Shown one piece after another: positions 41,997 to 52,496 of a stretch of DNA of 64,000 nucleotides. This DNA is from Takakia lepidozioides (Eukaryota > Streptophyta > Takakiopsida > Takakiales > Takakiaceae): assembly GCA_030704615.1 (NCBI GenBank), contig CM060732.1:15686001-15750000 (forward strand), read 5' to 3'. The notes below the pieces were generated by a model. It saw only the letters and a list, made by a program, of their open reading frames with translations, was not told the origin of the DNA and did no database searches. Position 1 is the first letter of the stretch; every line of letters begins with the position of its first letter. Both the position numbers and the translations under genes were made by a program.

Positions 41997-43934
41997 ATGC
42001 AATCCCCGGCGAGAGAGCCGTCACGGGCTGCGGAGGGGGGAGTGAGCAGTGCGCGCAAGGGTGTCAGTTCTCCTCAATCAAAGGTGGTCGTCCTGGAGGG
42101 CTCCCCTGCTGCTAGCCCTAGTAAGAAACAAAAAGCCCGTGAGAGGGCAAAAACACGGCGGTATTCGGCGGTGACGTTTACGCACACGCCAAAGCTAGAA
42201 CCTCCAACCATCATCCAATGCGTCAATGAGAGCTTCCTTGACGCTCTCGCTGCCAGGGCGAAGAAGGTGGCACACAGCAAGTCTCTGGCGGAGCAGAAGG
42301 GGAAAGCCAAGAAGAGGGCTGCCGGTACAGAGCCTAAAGACACCCCTAGTTTTGAAGCCATGATGGAATTCTTCACAGCTGTGAGCACGGATTGCAAGAG
42401 CACTCGGCGGGGGGTTGAGGTGGAGAGAGCTTGCGATATGATTCTCCTCGACATTCCAGATGGGGAGCTGCTGGAGGGCCTGGATGGTGTGCCCACCTGG
42501 AACAGGTTTACTGAGGACTACTGGAAAGCCGGGTTTGGGCTGGCGGGGATGCTCCTGGATGACGGTGGATGTGTGGTTGTTCTTGCCACAAGAGGGAAGA
42601 CCACAAAGAATGCGGTGGCAAGATGGACACCGAAAAGTGTCACCCCGGTCCTCCTCAGAAAATGGTTCTGCATCAATACACAGGGGTTGCGAACAGAGGG
42701 CCAAAGTGTAAGTTATCAATCTATTGCATTCACCTCATATTGTGGTGTATCTAAACTAGATCCCGGAGCTGATCCCTCTTTTGTTGGATGTGCAGACATT
42801 GGTGTTTGAGGCATATTGCTTTGTGAAGAGAGGGTCTACGTTCAAATTCCGCAACGACGGTCGTCTTGTTGATGCCGTTGTGGACCCTATTACCTACGAT
42901 GTCCTCTACAACTATGTGCCCCACTCCAGTATGCCGAAGGACACAAAGACAGGCAAACTGTGGCGGTACAGCCGGACCCGGAGCCCTGCTTTCATCCAAA
43001 CCCTCATGGAGACGTGCTCGGATGTCCAAGGGCGGATTCTTGACCTCACATGTGGCACGGGTAAGCCTTCACGTGCTCAGTTTGTCCCCTGGCCTGATTG
43101 CAATTGCATGCCGCAAGCTATTAACCGCCCGCTTTGTTCCTCAGGTGCTTCAATGTGGGCAGGGACGTTGTTCGACAGGCATGTGTTCGCCTGCGAGCCA
43201 GATACTGCCCTCCACAACTCGGAACTTGCAGCGGCTGAACGTCTGCCCAAAGAGGAAGAGGCACCCTTGGAGGATGAGGAAAAATCCGAGAAGGAGCAGG
43301 GGGAGGAACAAGTTGGGATCGAGGCCGAGGAGCCCCCGGTTTACGAGTGAGTGGTCGCATTGTAAGTTGCCTCAAGATTTCGTGAGGCACCTCCCTTCGC
43401 TCTCTTATTTCATTGAAAACCCTTTCTGCTTCTGCTGGTATTGACATTCTTGAAGTGGATTTGTTCTTACTGTAGGATGCCAAGTACGGCAGGAGGGACG
43501 TCTACACCGGAGTTCATGGGCAGGAGGAACGTGCCTTTTTTGCCAGGGGGGATTTCATGCCTAGTCCAGAAAGGGACTACATCTTTCCTACTTATGCTGC
43601 CCGGCTTGCTTCGGTGTCCATTAGGAGGTCTTCCGAACCTAGTCGTGTACAGCAGATTTTAGACGAAGCAAGCCTCAAGAAAATGAAGATGAGGGAGGAG
43701 GCAGCAGATATTAGAGTCCGTCGGGCTCGTAGATTTGTCTTGGATTCTGCTGAGGAAAGTGGGGGAGAAGAGGCAGAAGATTCCCAGGAGGTGAGGTGGA
43801 CAGTCCCCCAAGGAGAGGACGAAATTTTTGAGAGGCATAGTGCAACCAATGCATCACAGAGCTCGGAGGATGGGGGGGATGAGGGGGATGAGGAAGAAGG
43901 AGGGCCAAGTTCCTCGGAAGGTGTAGGAGAGTAG
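41997..43934 (+). CDS. Methyltransferase-fold protein, copy C (intact, four exons, about 539 residues)
   Basis: Exons 41997-42707, 42796-43060, 43145-43346 and 43493-43934 join with consistent phases (711+265+202+442 = 1620 nt) and consensus GT/AG sites. N-terminus basic (KKQKARERAKTRR). The fold resembles permuted beta-class N6_N4 DNA methyltransferases. First comes the motif IV strand CDMILLDIPDG (DPPY expected), then a helix and LLDDGGCVVVLA (rvLkpgG-like) and EAYCFVKRG. After these come SPAFIQTLMETC, motif I RILDLTCGTGASMW (vLDpFaGsGtT-like) and HVFACEPD (acidic end of strand 2). The C-terminus is strongly acidic (43,730-43,930). SAM binding looks possible; with DIP-DG in place of DPPY, classical amino-methylation looks doubtful. 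DIP-DG is also in copy A, so it is a family trait. Unknown gene, function inferred only. The start may lie further 5'. Confidence 0.7.
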
Positions 43935-44040
43935 TTCCCATTCCTGCTATGTCAGTTAGGACACACTTGTATAGACGTGGCTTGCAACAAAATTTGCAAT
44001 AAAATGTTGCATTTCATTGCTATGACGAGTCCACATGACC

Positions 44041-44144
44041 CTATTTCTGTGCCTCCTAACCCTATTTCCGTGGACACACAATGGCCCGCTCATGCTTTTT
44101 TTTTTCCTGCTCATGCTCATGCCGCTCATGAAATAGCAGCCCCC
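44041..44144. mobile_element. MULE right terminus (TIR and subterminal repeats)
   Basis: The end sequence GCTCATGAAATAGCAGCCCCC is the same as the right end of the complete MULE (to 56,719). It is preceded by GCTCATG heptamers and a CCCTATTTCCGTGGACAC block like 56,600-56,625. The expected 9-bp TSD would be AAGATCGTT (44,145-44,153). I do not find its partner in the window, so the left end is deleted or outside. Confidence 0.75.
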
Positions 44145-44955
44145 AAGATCGTTGAGGCATTCTGTGTTGAACACATGGTGATCATCCATGATGCTCCCCT
44201 TAACATACATGTTGACAAGGTTGTTGAGTAGAAAAACGCTCGGCGTGAATCCACTTTGGACAATGTGAATGTGCACCTGCTTTCCAACTTCTAGGCCTTT
44301 CATCTTGATGCACTTATGCAAGAGACACACATACGTATCTACATATGCTGAAATGCCTCTTTGGTTTAAAGTTTGTAGAGCCTCTTTCAGTCTGCCTGCC
44401 TCATAAAGCATCTTCACATGCCCATAAGTGCCAGAAGAGGCATTGTGGACTTCCTTGCTTGATCCTCTTCAAGAAGTTGTGGTCATGGTTGAGGTGCCTG
44501 ATTTTATCAACTGTGCCGCTACAGCTGCCGCTTCCAGCTAACCATCTACCCCTGGAGGTTTCTTGTAGCTATCCTTCACAGGGATCCATAGGTAATCTGG
44601 AGCTTGAAATTCGACCCTCTTGGATGAATATGGACCCACACTCTATCCTGCTCCTTCAGCTATCACTGCCTCTGCACAATCATGCATACATCCTTGCCTT
44701 GATGCCAATGCGATCATCGCACTCCACGACACCACATCTCGTTGAGCCACACTTGAACACTACCTTCGCATCTTCAATGCGACCGCATTTGGCATACATG
44801 TCCACTAGGGCGGTGTTCAGAACGACAAACCCTACAATTCCAGCTTTCACAATGTCACCATGGACCTTCCATGTCACTTCCAGGTGGAGGCAGTACATAT
44901 TAAAATATCTATTCCCCAAGGCCACATTTTCTTTACCTGTTTTTGTGAAACACAC
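44145..44955 (-). pseudogene. PPR pseudogene interrupted by a MULE end
   Basis: On the minus strand: VLNTALVDMYAKCGRIEDAK (44,830-44,770), then in other frames MKMLYEAGRLKEALQTLNQR, TYVCLLHKCIKMKGLEVGKQ and LLNNLVNMYVKGSIMDDHHV. These are pentatricopeptide repeats of a land-plant/charophyte organelle RNA-binding protein. Frameshifts are frequent, and coding similarity stops exactly at the MULE terminus (44,144). Confidence 0.8.
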
Positions 44956-45299
44956 GTCAGGAGTGGTTCATGGAGTCGTTGAGTCGACTACATATCCACT
45001 TTAATGAATAAATATCTTTATTCCATTAATCAAATTATGAATGAAAAATTTCTAGTCGCATGTGCAGTAATTAGAACCACATGTAATTTCCGCTTTTTCA
45101 AATTTTATGTATTTACGTAATTAATTAAATATCCCGGATTTTTGCTACGACTCCGGAGTCGTTGACCCCACTTCTGCCCGCCATCTGAAATGCCCCCGTG
45201 GGCCCACATTGTCCGTTTCGACTCTGCAGTAGTCCCGCTTACTGCCAAGTGGTTCCCGGAGTGGTTGGCGGACACCCAGTCGATTCGGAAAAGACACGA

Positions 45300-45650
45300 A
45301 TGCTTCTAGTGATGACAGCTCGATCTGCTGCAATTGCAGGGTTTATTTCCCATGGCTTAGGACGAATGCAGGGCAAGATTAAGCTGTCGTCAACGACAGC
45401 TTAAACTGTTGTAGTTCTAGGGTGTTTTTCCCATGGTTTAGGTTGAATGCAGGGCAAGATTAAGTTGTCGTCAACGACAGCTTAATCTTCTGCAATTGTA
45501 GGGTCTATTTCCCATGGCTTAGGACAAATGCAAGGCAAGATTAAGCTGTCGTCAACAATAGCTTATAAATCTTCATTCTCCCGAGCCTTCCTAGGTTCAC
45601 CATTACTCGGAAAGGTGCCAGATTAAGGTGGCGTCAATGACACCTCAATC
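45300..45650. repeat. Second GTCGTCAACGAC palindrome array (about 81-bp units)
   Basis: Units of CAATTGCAGGGT..TTTCCCATGG..GAATGCAGGGCAAG plus a palindrome repeat about four times. The palindrome at 45,379-45,404 is perfect over 26 nt (TTAAGCTGTCGT-CA-ACGACAGCTTAA). The core GTCGTCAACGAC is the reverse complement of the core in the 15.4-16.0 kb array. The last unit (45,621-45,650) has altered arms on both sides (AGGTG and CACCT). Confidence 0.85.
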
Positions 45651-47344
45651 TACCTCCATTGTGTTGCAAGAAACATGGGTTCTCCTTGGCCAAGTGCTCC
45701 AGAGCATAAGAAAACCAAGAACGGAGTTTTGGATCCCTTTGAAGCATGACCCTCACATCATATAGATACGTGTGGTCTGGAACTGAAGGTAGCTTCCAAT
45801 GGACCCCACTGGAATAAGTCTGGAACCTCATCTGCATCTTCTGCTGCTCAGTGTGGTAGCGTAAAACAAAGCAAGCAGCATAGTACATCCCACAGACCAG
45901 ATTAGGTACCTCCTTGGTTTTGGTGTAAATGAATCCATGAACGATCTGGAAGGCAATTAATTCCTTCAGCATGGTTCCTGCCTCAGACCAGTACCGTGCA
46001 AAATGGTGATCTTCAATGGGTCTGTCAGTTGGAAGAACCTTAGTCCGAGTTGCCACTGACAACCAAATGCACATGATCTGGTAATAATGTGCCAAAGACT
46101 CCGGAGGACTGAATTCTTTCCAAGCCACATCCATAACAATGGGAATTTGGTTGAAGGGAAGAACCATAGCTCTACTGTATTCAAGAGCAATAGCAGTAGT
46201 AGGTGGGTTAAAAGAAGCATCACCCCAAACCTCAGGCACTGATTGCTGTTGTGTCATGGTATCAACACTGACGATCTGAAGTGGCTGCTGTGATGTTGCC
46301 ATAGTCCCTCCTGATGTTGGCAAGGCCGATACTTCCTGTGCTGAAGACTGAAAAATCAAAGTCATTGCCTGCAAGTAAGTAGCCAAGAGCTGTTCCTCTG
46401 GAACAAAGGCCCTCTTCTCAATGTTGAAACTCAACTCATCCACTTGAGTCTGAAGCCCTTCCACATCCTCCTGCAACTCGGCTATTTGACTATAGACATT
46501 GTCTATAGTGGTTGTGGCAATGTTCTGCACCCGTAGCCTGAGATCATTCATCTTGTCTTGACTTAGTTTCCTAGGTGCTTTCCCTTCCTGATTAAGTTCT
46601 CCTTCTCAAGCTGTAGAACAACTTTAGAGTCTTCCAAATCTTGCTGCAACTTGAGGTTGGCCTCCACATCCACCTTGTTTGCACACTCAGTGACAATTCT
46701 TGCCTCAAACTCTTGTTTGAGCTCCTCCCGCAATGCTGCCAACTGAGTGGAAGGAACTTGAGTCTTGAAATAGATGCTCAACAGGTTAAGAGTCCTGCTT
46801 ATGGAACCCATAACCATGGCCTGCTGTGGGTCTTCATGGAAAACCTGCTGTTGTTCTTCAACAATTTGGTGTTTCACAAACCAATCAGGCCATGTTCCCA
46901 CAAGATCTTGTACCTGATCAACCTCATTTACCACAGGTGTTGCAGTACCCTTGCTCTGTACCGCTTCCACCTCTAGCATAAGTTTGGGCATAACGTGCAC
47001 ATCAGGGATATCTTTGGGCAGACTTGGTATCTTTGGTACCATTGAGTCTCCGACCATACCAGAGTTTTCATAGAGAAGATCACCCTTCTCAATTTCTGCC
47101 ACTACTTGCTCCGTAGTAGGGATGTCCACTCCCTCTCCCTCTGAAGTAAAAGGCTCTGGTGTAATAGCAAGACCAGTCTGAGTTACCTCTGGGGTAACTT
47201 GGTCCGCTTGTTGTGTTGGCCGTGGTACTGAAGTGACTTCTTCCTCCCTCTCTACTGGCTGTGCTTCCAGTAATGCCAGCTCGTTGTGCTGCTACTGCAC
47301 CCCATCTTGTGCATAAGCTATAGAAACATCATTGTGAGAGGTCT
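45634..47344 (-). pseudogene. 3' ORF of an older Ty3 element (minus strand)
   Basis: The frames 47,129-46,563 (DIPTTEQVVAEIEKGDLLYE, EFEARIVTECANKVD) and 46,551-45,634 (VQNIATTTIDNVYSQIAELQ, MVLPFNQIPIVMDVAWKEFS) are homologous to the plus-strand element's 3' ORF at 59.5-61.6 kb. A middle coiled-coil portion (60.07-60.66 kb equivalent) is deleted. The younger element inserted at its 5' side (47,345), and the remaining upstream fragment lies at 63,149-63,417. Confidence 0.85.
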
Positions 47345-48401
47345 TGTTAGAGGACTGTCTGGGACTTAGACACTTAAACGGGATCTGTAGGGTACCCTTA
47401 ATTTTTGCACAGATTGAGACCAACAGGAGCCTTAGGGGTGACAGCAGCGCACTGTAGAGGGGGGTTACACAGCCCGTCACAGTCATCACAGCCGACACAG
47501 CCAACACATCCCGTCACAGTAGTCACAACCGACACAGCCAACACAGCCCGTCACAGTCATCACAGCCGACACAGCCAACACAGCCCGTTACAGTCGTCAC
47601 AGCAGACACAGCCAACACAGCCCGTCACAGTCGTCACAGCCGACACAGCCAAACACAGTCGCACAGCCAGTCACAGCCCGTCACAGTTTCACACAGCCAG
47701 TCACAGCTTGACACAGCTGTCACGATCATAGGGAACGGAGAGCAGGACAGGGAACGACTGTGGGGAACAACACCTGCGAAGGGAACATGTTAGTTCACAG
47801 ACGACGGTTATTGAGGGAAACGGTAAGAAACAACGGGTAGGAAGATAAAGGGAGAAGCGGGGAATTTTGGGGGAGATCATTCAGTGGAGGACCAATGGGT
47901 AAAAAACACATGCTGGGATAGATTGAAACAAAAAGCCGGCAGAGGAAGGTACTTGGAGGAGAGGGGATCGGGCAGAGATGAAGAACGGAAGTGAAGATAG
48001 AGAGATGATGAGTAGATGCTTGTTATATGCAAGGCTGTAATGATATTGTAGAGCAGATTAGAGACACAATGGCTTCGGCCTGATACCTGATAAATCATAA
48101 TCGGATACTTTTACGATACAATCACACTGTAGAGAGAGATCTGAGTGAAGCTGTGGTATGAATGGATGAGTTGATGGAATCCAATAGATTGATAAAGCAA
48201 ACTGATACTTAATTATCAATGGTAAGATAGCTAACATGAATGCCAAAAGGGAAACAAATAGGAAACACCCCCATGATACACTAGCTGTAGGTCATGACTG
48301 ATTGTTCTGCGCGGGCTGAGTACTTAGAGATTTCCAACTCTTCTATCTTGGAGTTTCCGCCTCGAATAGCGAAGGGATGGGTGAGTAAATGCCGCGCGAC
48401 A
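47345..48401 (+). repeat. 5' LTR of the 15.8-kb element
   Basis: 1,057 bp, near-identical to the 3' LTR apart from indels, including about 60 bp near 47,895-47,955 that is absent from the 3' copy. It contains a CACAGCC minisatellite (47,468-47,720). Confidence 0.93.
47468..47720 (+). repeat. CACAGCC minisatellite within the LTR
   Basis: Alternating units GACACAGCCAACACAGCCC and GTCACAGTCGTCACAGCC. The corresponding tract in the 3' LTR (62,247-62,525) has a different number and order of units. Open frames across it (PTQPVTVVTADTA) are artefacts of the repeat. Confidence 0.85.
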
Positions 48402-49013
48402 TTTGGCGACCATACTGGGGACCTGAGTCATGAACAACCAGATGTGACAGGCATCTGGTGGGATCATGGTGGTTGGACCATTAAAGAATTTGAAGTGAAT
48501 CAAATTCCCTGTGGAACGAAGGAAGAAAGATTGTCCAAACAATTCTTTCAAAGGTTCTTGGAATTGCCAGACGGTTGTAAAGAAAATATTCTTAAGCGAG
48601 TGCATGATGCTGATCCGGAATGGGGTCTGGAGAAAGGAGTGATAAAGATTTATCAGGTAGCCTGTAGAGGAAGAGCACGTTGGTTACCAACATTGGTTTA
48701 TGTGATAGCATTGCTATCCATTAAGCGAGTAGAGTTTGAAGGCTGGGAAGAAAGAAAGGTGAATGTTTATACTCATATGCATGAAGAGCTTGTACTGGTA
48801 AAGAATTGGATTCCAAAGGATATTTTGTGGATCAAACTCACACCAAGAACAGCTTTTCAGACTTGTTTGCCATATGGTTATATGGTAACGGAGACTTCAA
48901 GTATAGCCAAGGGTGCATTGAAGCTTGAAAGAAACCCAGGCATATACGAGAGATATTACAAAGAGAGTTTTGGTTATTGCCACATTAAAAGAAATGAAAG
49001 ACATGGGACATGA
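48402..49013 (+). CDS. First gag-region protein of the 15.8-kb element
   Basis: An open frame that begins inside the LTR (ATG 48,294) and runs to 49,013; the start in the mature RNA is unclear. The product (about 190 residues past the LTR) has no motif that I recognise. Its stop overlaps the next start in the string ACATGAGTGATG, compatible with re-initiation. It occupies the place of a gag N-terminal (matrix-like) protein. Confidence 0.55.
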   Translation, partial: FGDHTGDLSHEQPDVTGIWWDHGGWTIKEFEVNQIPCGTKEERLSKQFFQRFLELPDGCKENILKRVHDADPEWGLEKGVIKIYQVACRGRARWLPTLVYVIALLSIKRVEFEGWEERKVNVYTHMHEELVLVKNWIPKDILWIKLTPRTAFQTCLPYGYMVTETSSIAKGALKLERNPGIYERYYKESFGYCHIKRNERHGT

Positions 49014-50566
49014 GTGATGAAAGAGAAGCTAGACGCCAGAGATATTCAGCAAAAAGAGAAAGCTATCTGAAAGCTAATTATCCATATCTTTGGGAGAGAG
49101 GAATAGACATAGGGGAATCATCTGGACCTCTCACACCATTAAGATCAAAGAGTACATCACCTATACCGGAAGAACTAGAGTTGGATGCCACTCCTTCTGT
49201 TTCTTTGCAAGAAAGATTAAGGGAATTGGTACAGGAAGAAGATCAATCACGAGGTGAAAGATCTGAGGTACATCCTTGGATAAAAGATTTGACAGAAATC
49301 TTTGATAAGAGTTGGCATGGAACACCAAAAGCAGGAACTCCAGTTTCTGAAGCAAAAGGTGAAGAAGGAGAAGAGGATGTGGCAGAGCCAACGGAGAGTT
49401 CAGACTCTCCAACACCATTACAGTTGAGTTACATGAGTGAAGAAGAAACCCAAGGGCAGAACTTGGAGGATGAAAACAGACAGAAGAAATTGGAAGAGGA
49501 AGAATATGAAGAAGTAGACCCAACAGCTGAGGTTGAGACTACAACCAGGACATCCCAACCCGTTGGACCTGGATCAAGTGGAGCACTTGGATCACAGGCC
49601 AACGAAGGTGTCGGCTCAGGGGGATCAGGCGGGCGGCCTGGATCTGGCTCTGGGGGGACAGGGAGTGTGGGAAGTAGTGCAACTGAAGCTGGGAATACTG
49701 TGAATATAGTGGGGCTAGAAGCAGGGAGTGCTCAAGGGCCACCACTTGGTGGAAGATCCACCACAAAAACAACAGGTCCAGAAGGACCAGCACCAGTAAG
49801 GGTGCCAGCACCTGTCAGTGGGCAGAAGGTAGGGCCACAGATGGCGTTACAACCAACACGGGCAAAACCACCCTTTCCAATATATTCAGGAAAAGGGGAT
49901 CCCGATGTACACATTAGCCAATTTGAGCACATGTGTATAGTGAACAATGAGAATGGCGATGATGCCAAGATGAGACTGTTTCCTTGTTCACTTATCAAGA
50001 AAGGAAGTGAATGGTATGCAAGATTCCCTGATAATCATTTCCTAACCTGGAATGGCTTGAATACAACATTTCGAAATAGGTTCAGGACAAGTAAAACTGA
50101 GGATGAAGTGTATGGAAGTTTACAACAGCTGAAGCAGAAGAATCATGAAACTGTTGAAGAGTATATGGAGAAGATGGAATTGATGATGAAAAAGCTGGCT
50201 GCAGTACCAGCACCCGGTTTACATAAGACTTGGTTTGTGAGTGGACTAAGACCAGAGTTGCAAAAGAAAGTGGATATGTTACCCCATAATACAGTGGAGG
50301 AGGCATTTGAAACTGCAAACAGAATTGAGCAAGTGGGAATGCTCAGGAGAGAGAAAAGAGATGATGAGGACTCTGAGGATGAGTCAGATGAAGAAGAAGA
50401 GCAAGAACTAAAAAGGAAGAGTAAGAGAAAGGAGAAGTTGAAGAGGGATAACTATGAAAAAAAATTGGAAGAAATCTTGAAGAAGTATGCCACAGAGGCT
50501 GCAACACATAGGAGGAAGGGTGTATGGTGTGCAAAGTGCCAGAAAGAAGGCCATACCACCACATAA
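49010..50566 (+). CDS. Gag (retrotrans_gag) of the 15.8-kb element
   Basis: 518 residues: an acidic N-terminus (IPEELELDATPS, LQERLRELVQEEDQ), a Gly/Ser-rich linker (about residues 185-280), then a retrotrans_gag core (about 290-440: FPIYSGKGDPDVHISQFEHM, LFPCSLIKKGSEWYARF, FVSGLRPELQKKV) and a Lys/Glu coiled region. The frame ends at TAA 50,564 inside a zinc knuckle (CAKCQKEGH then the stop, then C). The next frame continues in the same phase six bases later. Confidence 0.85.
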   Translation: MSDEREARRQRYSAKRESYLKANYPYLWERGIDIGESSGPLTPLRSKSTSPIPEELELDATPSVSLQERLRELVQEEDQSRGERSEVHPWIKDLTEIFDKSWHGTPKAGTPVSEAKGEEGEEDVAEPTESSDSPTPLQLSYMSEEETQGQNLEDENRQKKLEEEEYEEVDPTAEVETTTRTSQPVGPGSSGALGSQANEGVGSGGSGGRPGSGSGGTGSVGSSATEAGNTVNIVGLEAGSAQGPPLGGRSTTKTTGPEGPAPVRVPAPVSGQKVGPQMALQPTRAKPPFPIYSGKGDPDVHISQFEHMCIVNNENGDDAKMRLFPCSLIKKGSEWYARFPDNHFLTWNGLNTTFRNRFRTSKTEDEVYGSLQQLKQKNHETVEEYMEKMELMMKKLAAVPAPGLHKTWFVSGLRPELQKKVDMLPHNTVEEAFETANRIEQVGMLRREKRDDEDSEDESDEEEEQELKRKSKRKEKLKRDNYEKKLEEILKKYATEAATHRRKGVWCAKCQKEGHTTT

Positions 50567-51905
50567 TGCCACATGAAGGAGAAACACTGTACTATCTGTA
50601 AAATGGATAACCATTCTACTGAGAATTGTTACTACAACAGAAGGACAGCTGCAAGAGAACCTAGGCAAGTAAGGGTGCATCAGGTGCAGCCCCAGCCAAG
50701 AAGAAACAATGATCAGGACCACTATGGTAGGTCTGGTGGTTATAACAATGGCATGGAAGGGAGAGGTAATTCAAGAGGGAATTACCAAGGAAATTCCAGA
50801 GGCAACTATCAGGGTAATCCAAGGGGGAATTACCAGCCCGGGAATCAGGATTATAGAAATAATCCAAGAACAGACCAAGGGCGAGGACCCAATGGTGAAG
50901 AGCTATGTTACTATTGTAATCAGCCAGGACATCGCAAGGCAGCCTGTTCATTCTGGATAAGACACCAGAATGAGATGAGAGCTCCTGTGAATGAGGGCCC
51001 AGTGGTGGCAGCTCACATGGTTAGGCCATGTGTTGTACCAGAAGTAAGTACAATGATAGTAACAAGAAGTAAAGCCAAACTAATACCTCCAGTAGAAGAG
51101 GAAGAAGATGATAATGGAAGTGGCAATGATATGCCTGAAGATGAAGAGACTTGGAAAGATGAGAAGGAACTGCACAAGGAAGTGGCAGATACTATAAGGG
51201 AAATGCAAAAGAGTACTGATATTCCTGTGGCAGATTCCTCTGATTATGATGGAGAAAAAGAAGGGAGTGAGGAAGAAAGGAAGAAAGAAGATGCAGACAT
51301 GCAAAGTAATGAAGAGACTTTGGCTGAAGTAATATGCCAGACCAAAGCAGAAATTACCATTGGACAGCTATTAGCTGTGGCACCTTATTGTAGGCACAGG
51401 CTGTATCAAGCAATCAATCGAATTGCCCAAGAGACAGGAAACACAGACCTGAACAGCAAGGTGACCAGTTATAATGTGAAGCCGGAAGGGCGAGAAACAG
51501 TCATGGACTTTGATGATTCTATGCCAGTAATCCAATTGAGAATTGGAAGCACAGAACTAACTGATGTACTGATAGATGGAGGTTCTGGAGTAAATATCAT
51601 GACAGACCAATTAAGGAAGAAGCTTGGTCTAAGTAACATGAAACCACCCCATTTACAGTAACAATGGCAGATCAAAGAAGTGTACAACCATTGGGATTAA
51701 TAAGAGGAGTTAAGATACAGATACAGAAGATGATCTTTATGATCACAGTAACTGTATTGAAGATGGATGAAGTCATGGAGGCTTACTCCTTATTATTGGG
51801 ACGTCCGTGGCTGAAACAGGCCAGGGTATTCCATGACTGGAATTCTCAGTTACTAACCGTGCATAATGGGATACACGAGATACAAATTACCACAAAGAAA
51901 TCTAG
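50567..51905 (+). pseudogene. Zinc knuckles and protease of the 15.8-kb element
   Basis: The frame 50,573-51,661 continues gag in phase: CTICKMDNHSTENC, an Asn/Gly/Arg-rich repeat (GNSRGNYQ), CYYCNQPGHRKAAC, an acidic linker, then the protease site VLIDGGSGVNIM, whose DGGSGVN form is typical of the Tat/Athila branch. A one-base shift at a C run (about 51,650) moves the rest (TMADQRSVQPLGL ... LLGRPWLKQ) to another frame. The frame is cut at 51,905 by the MULE and resumes in phase after its TSD at 56,729. Confidence 0.85.
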
Positions 51906-51922
51906 GAGGTTTACTATTTCAT

Positions 51923-52160
51923 GAGCAGAAACCATGAGCCATGAGCCGCATGAGCCGCATGAGCGGTGAGCCGAAGTCTAAGATACGCGGATTTCATGAG
52001 CGGACTCCTCCAAATTTGGAAATGCAGCAGATTAAACAAGTATTAAAATAATAGTTTTTTTATTTGACCTTGCCGTTTTTGGACGTTCCAGATCATGTAA
52101 TGCGGCGAAGATATGTCGTCAGTAACAAGTCCGCTCATGGTTTTATAGATCCGCTCATGG
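51923..52160. repeat. Left subterminal CATGAGC repeats of the MULE
   Basis: At least seven copies of CATGAGC or its complement, at 51,930-51,965, 51,993, 52,134 and 52,153. The right end has the mirror set (56,640-56,705). These are likely transposase-binding sites by analogy with other transposons. Confidence 0.6.
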
Positions 52161-52474
52161 AAATAAGTGACCGTGCAACGGGAAATCCAGTATACCACTG
52201 CAAAAGGACGTCGCATACTGGCATGTATAGAGTATTCCGCGGTTTTACATGCCTTAACATTGGAATGAAGCTGACCCTTTTGCCGCGATTGAACCAAGTC
52301 TGCACCAATACAGTTTGCAGTACTTCACAATTCTGTCTTCTTCGGGTATTCGGCGGGAAAGGTTTGCAACTGAACTGGGAAATAAGGTGCCGCATTAGGG
52401 TTCGCACGTGCGAAATTTCGGAGCGGTTTGGTGTTGGCGAAGGCCGCCTCTACCAGTACCTACGACGATACTTG

Positions 52475-52496
52475 GAAATGCGGCGCCGCATTTCCT
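52475..52496. repeat. Isolated GGCGCC palindrome inside the MULE
   Basis: GGAAATGCGGC followed by GCCGCATTTCC, a perfect 22-nt palindrome resembling single units of the 19-20 kb and 39-41 kb arrays (GGAAATTCGGCGCCGAATTTCC). Confidence 0.8.

Noticed and set aside
41997-43934. Gene C as an active N6-adenine DNA methyltransferase
   Set aside because: The DPPY catalytic motif reads DIP-DG in both copies that cover it, so activity cannot be claimed.
47405-47731. Open frame with PTQPVTVVTADTA repeats, also at 62,184-62,537
   Set aside because: It is a translation of the LTR minisatellite, present in both LTRs.
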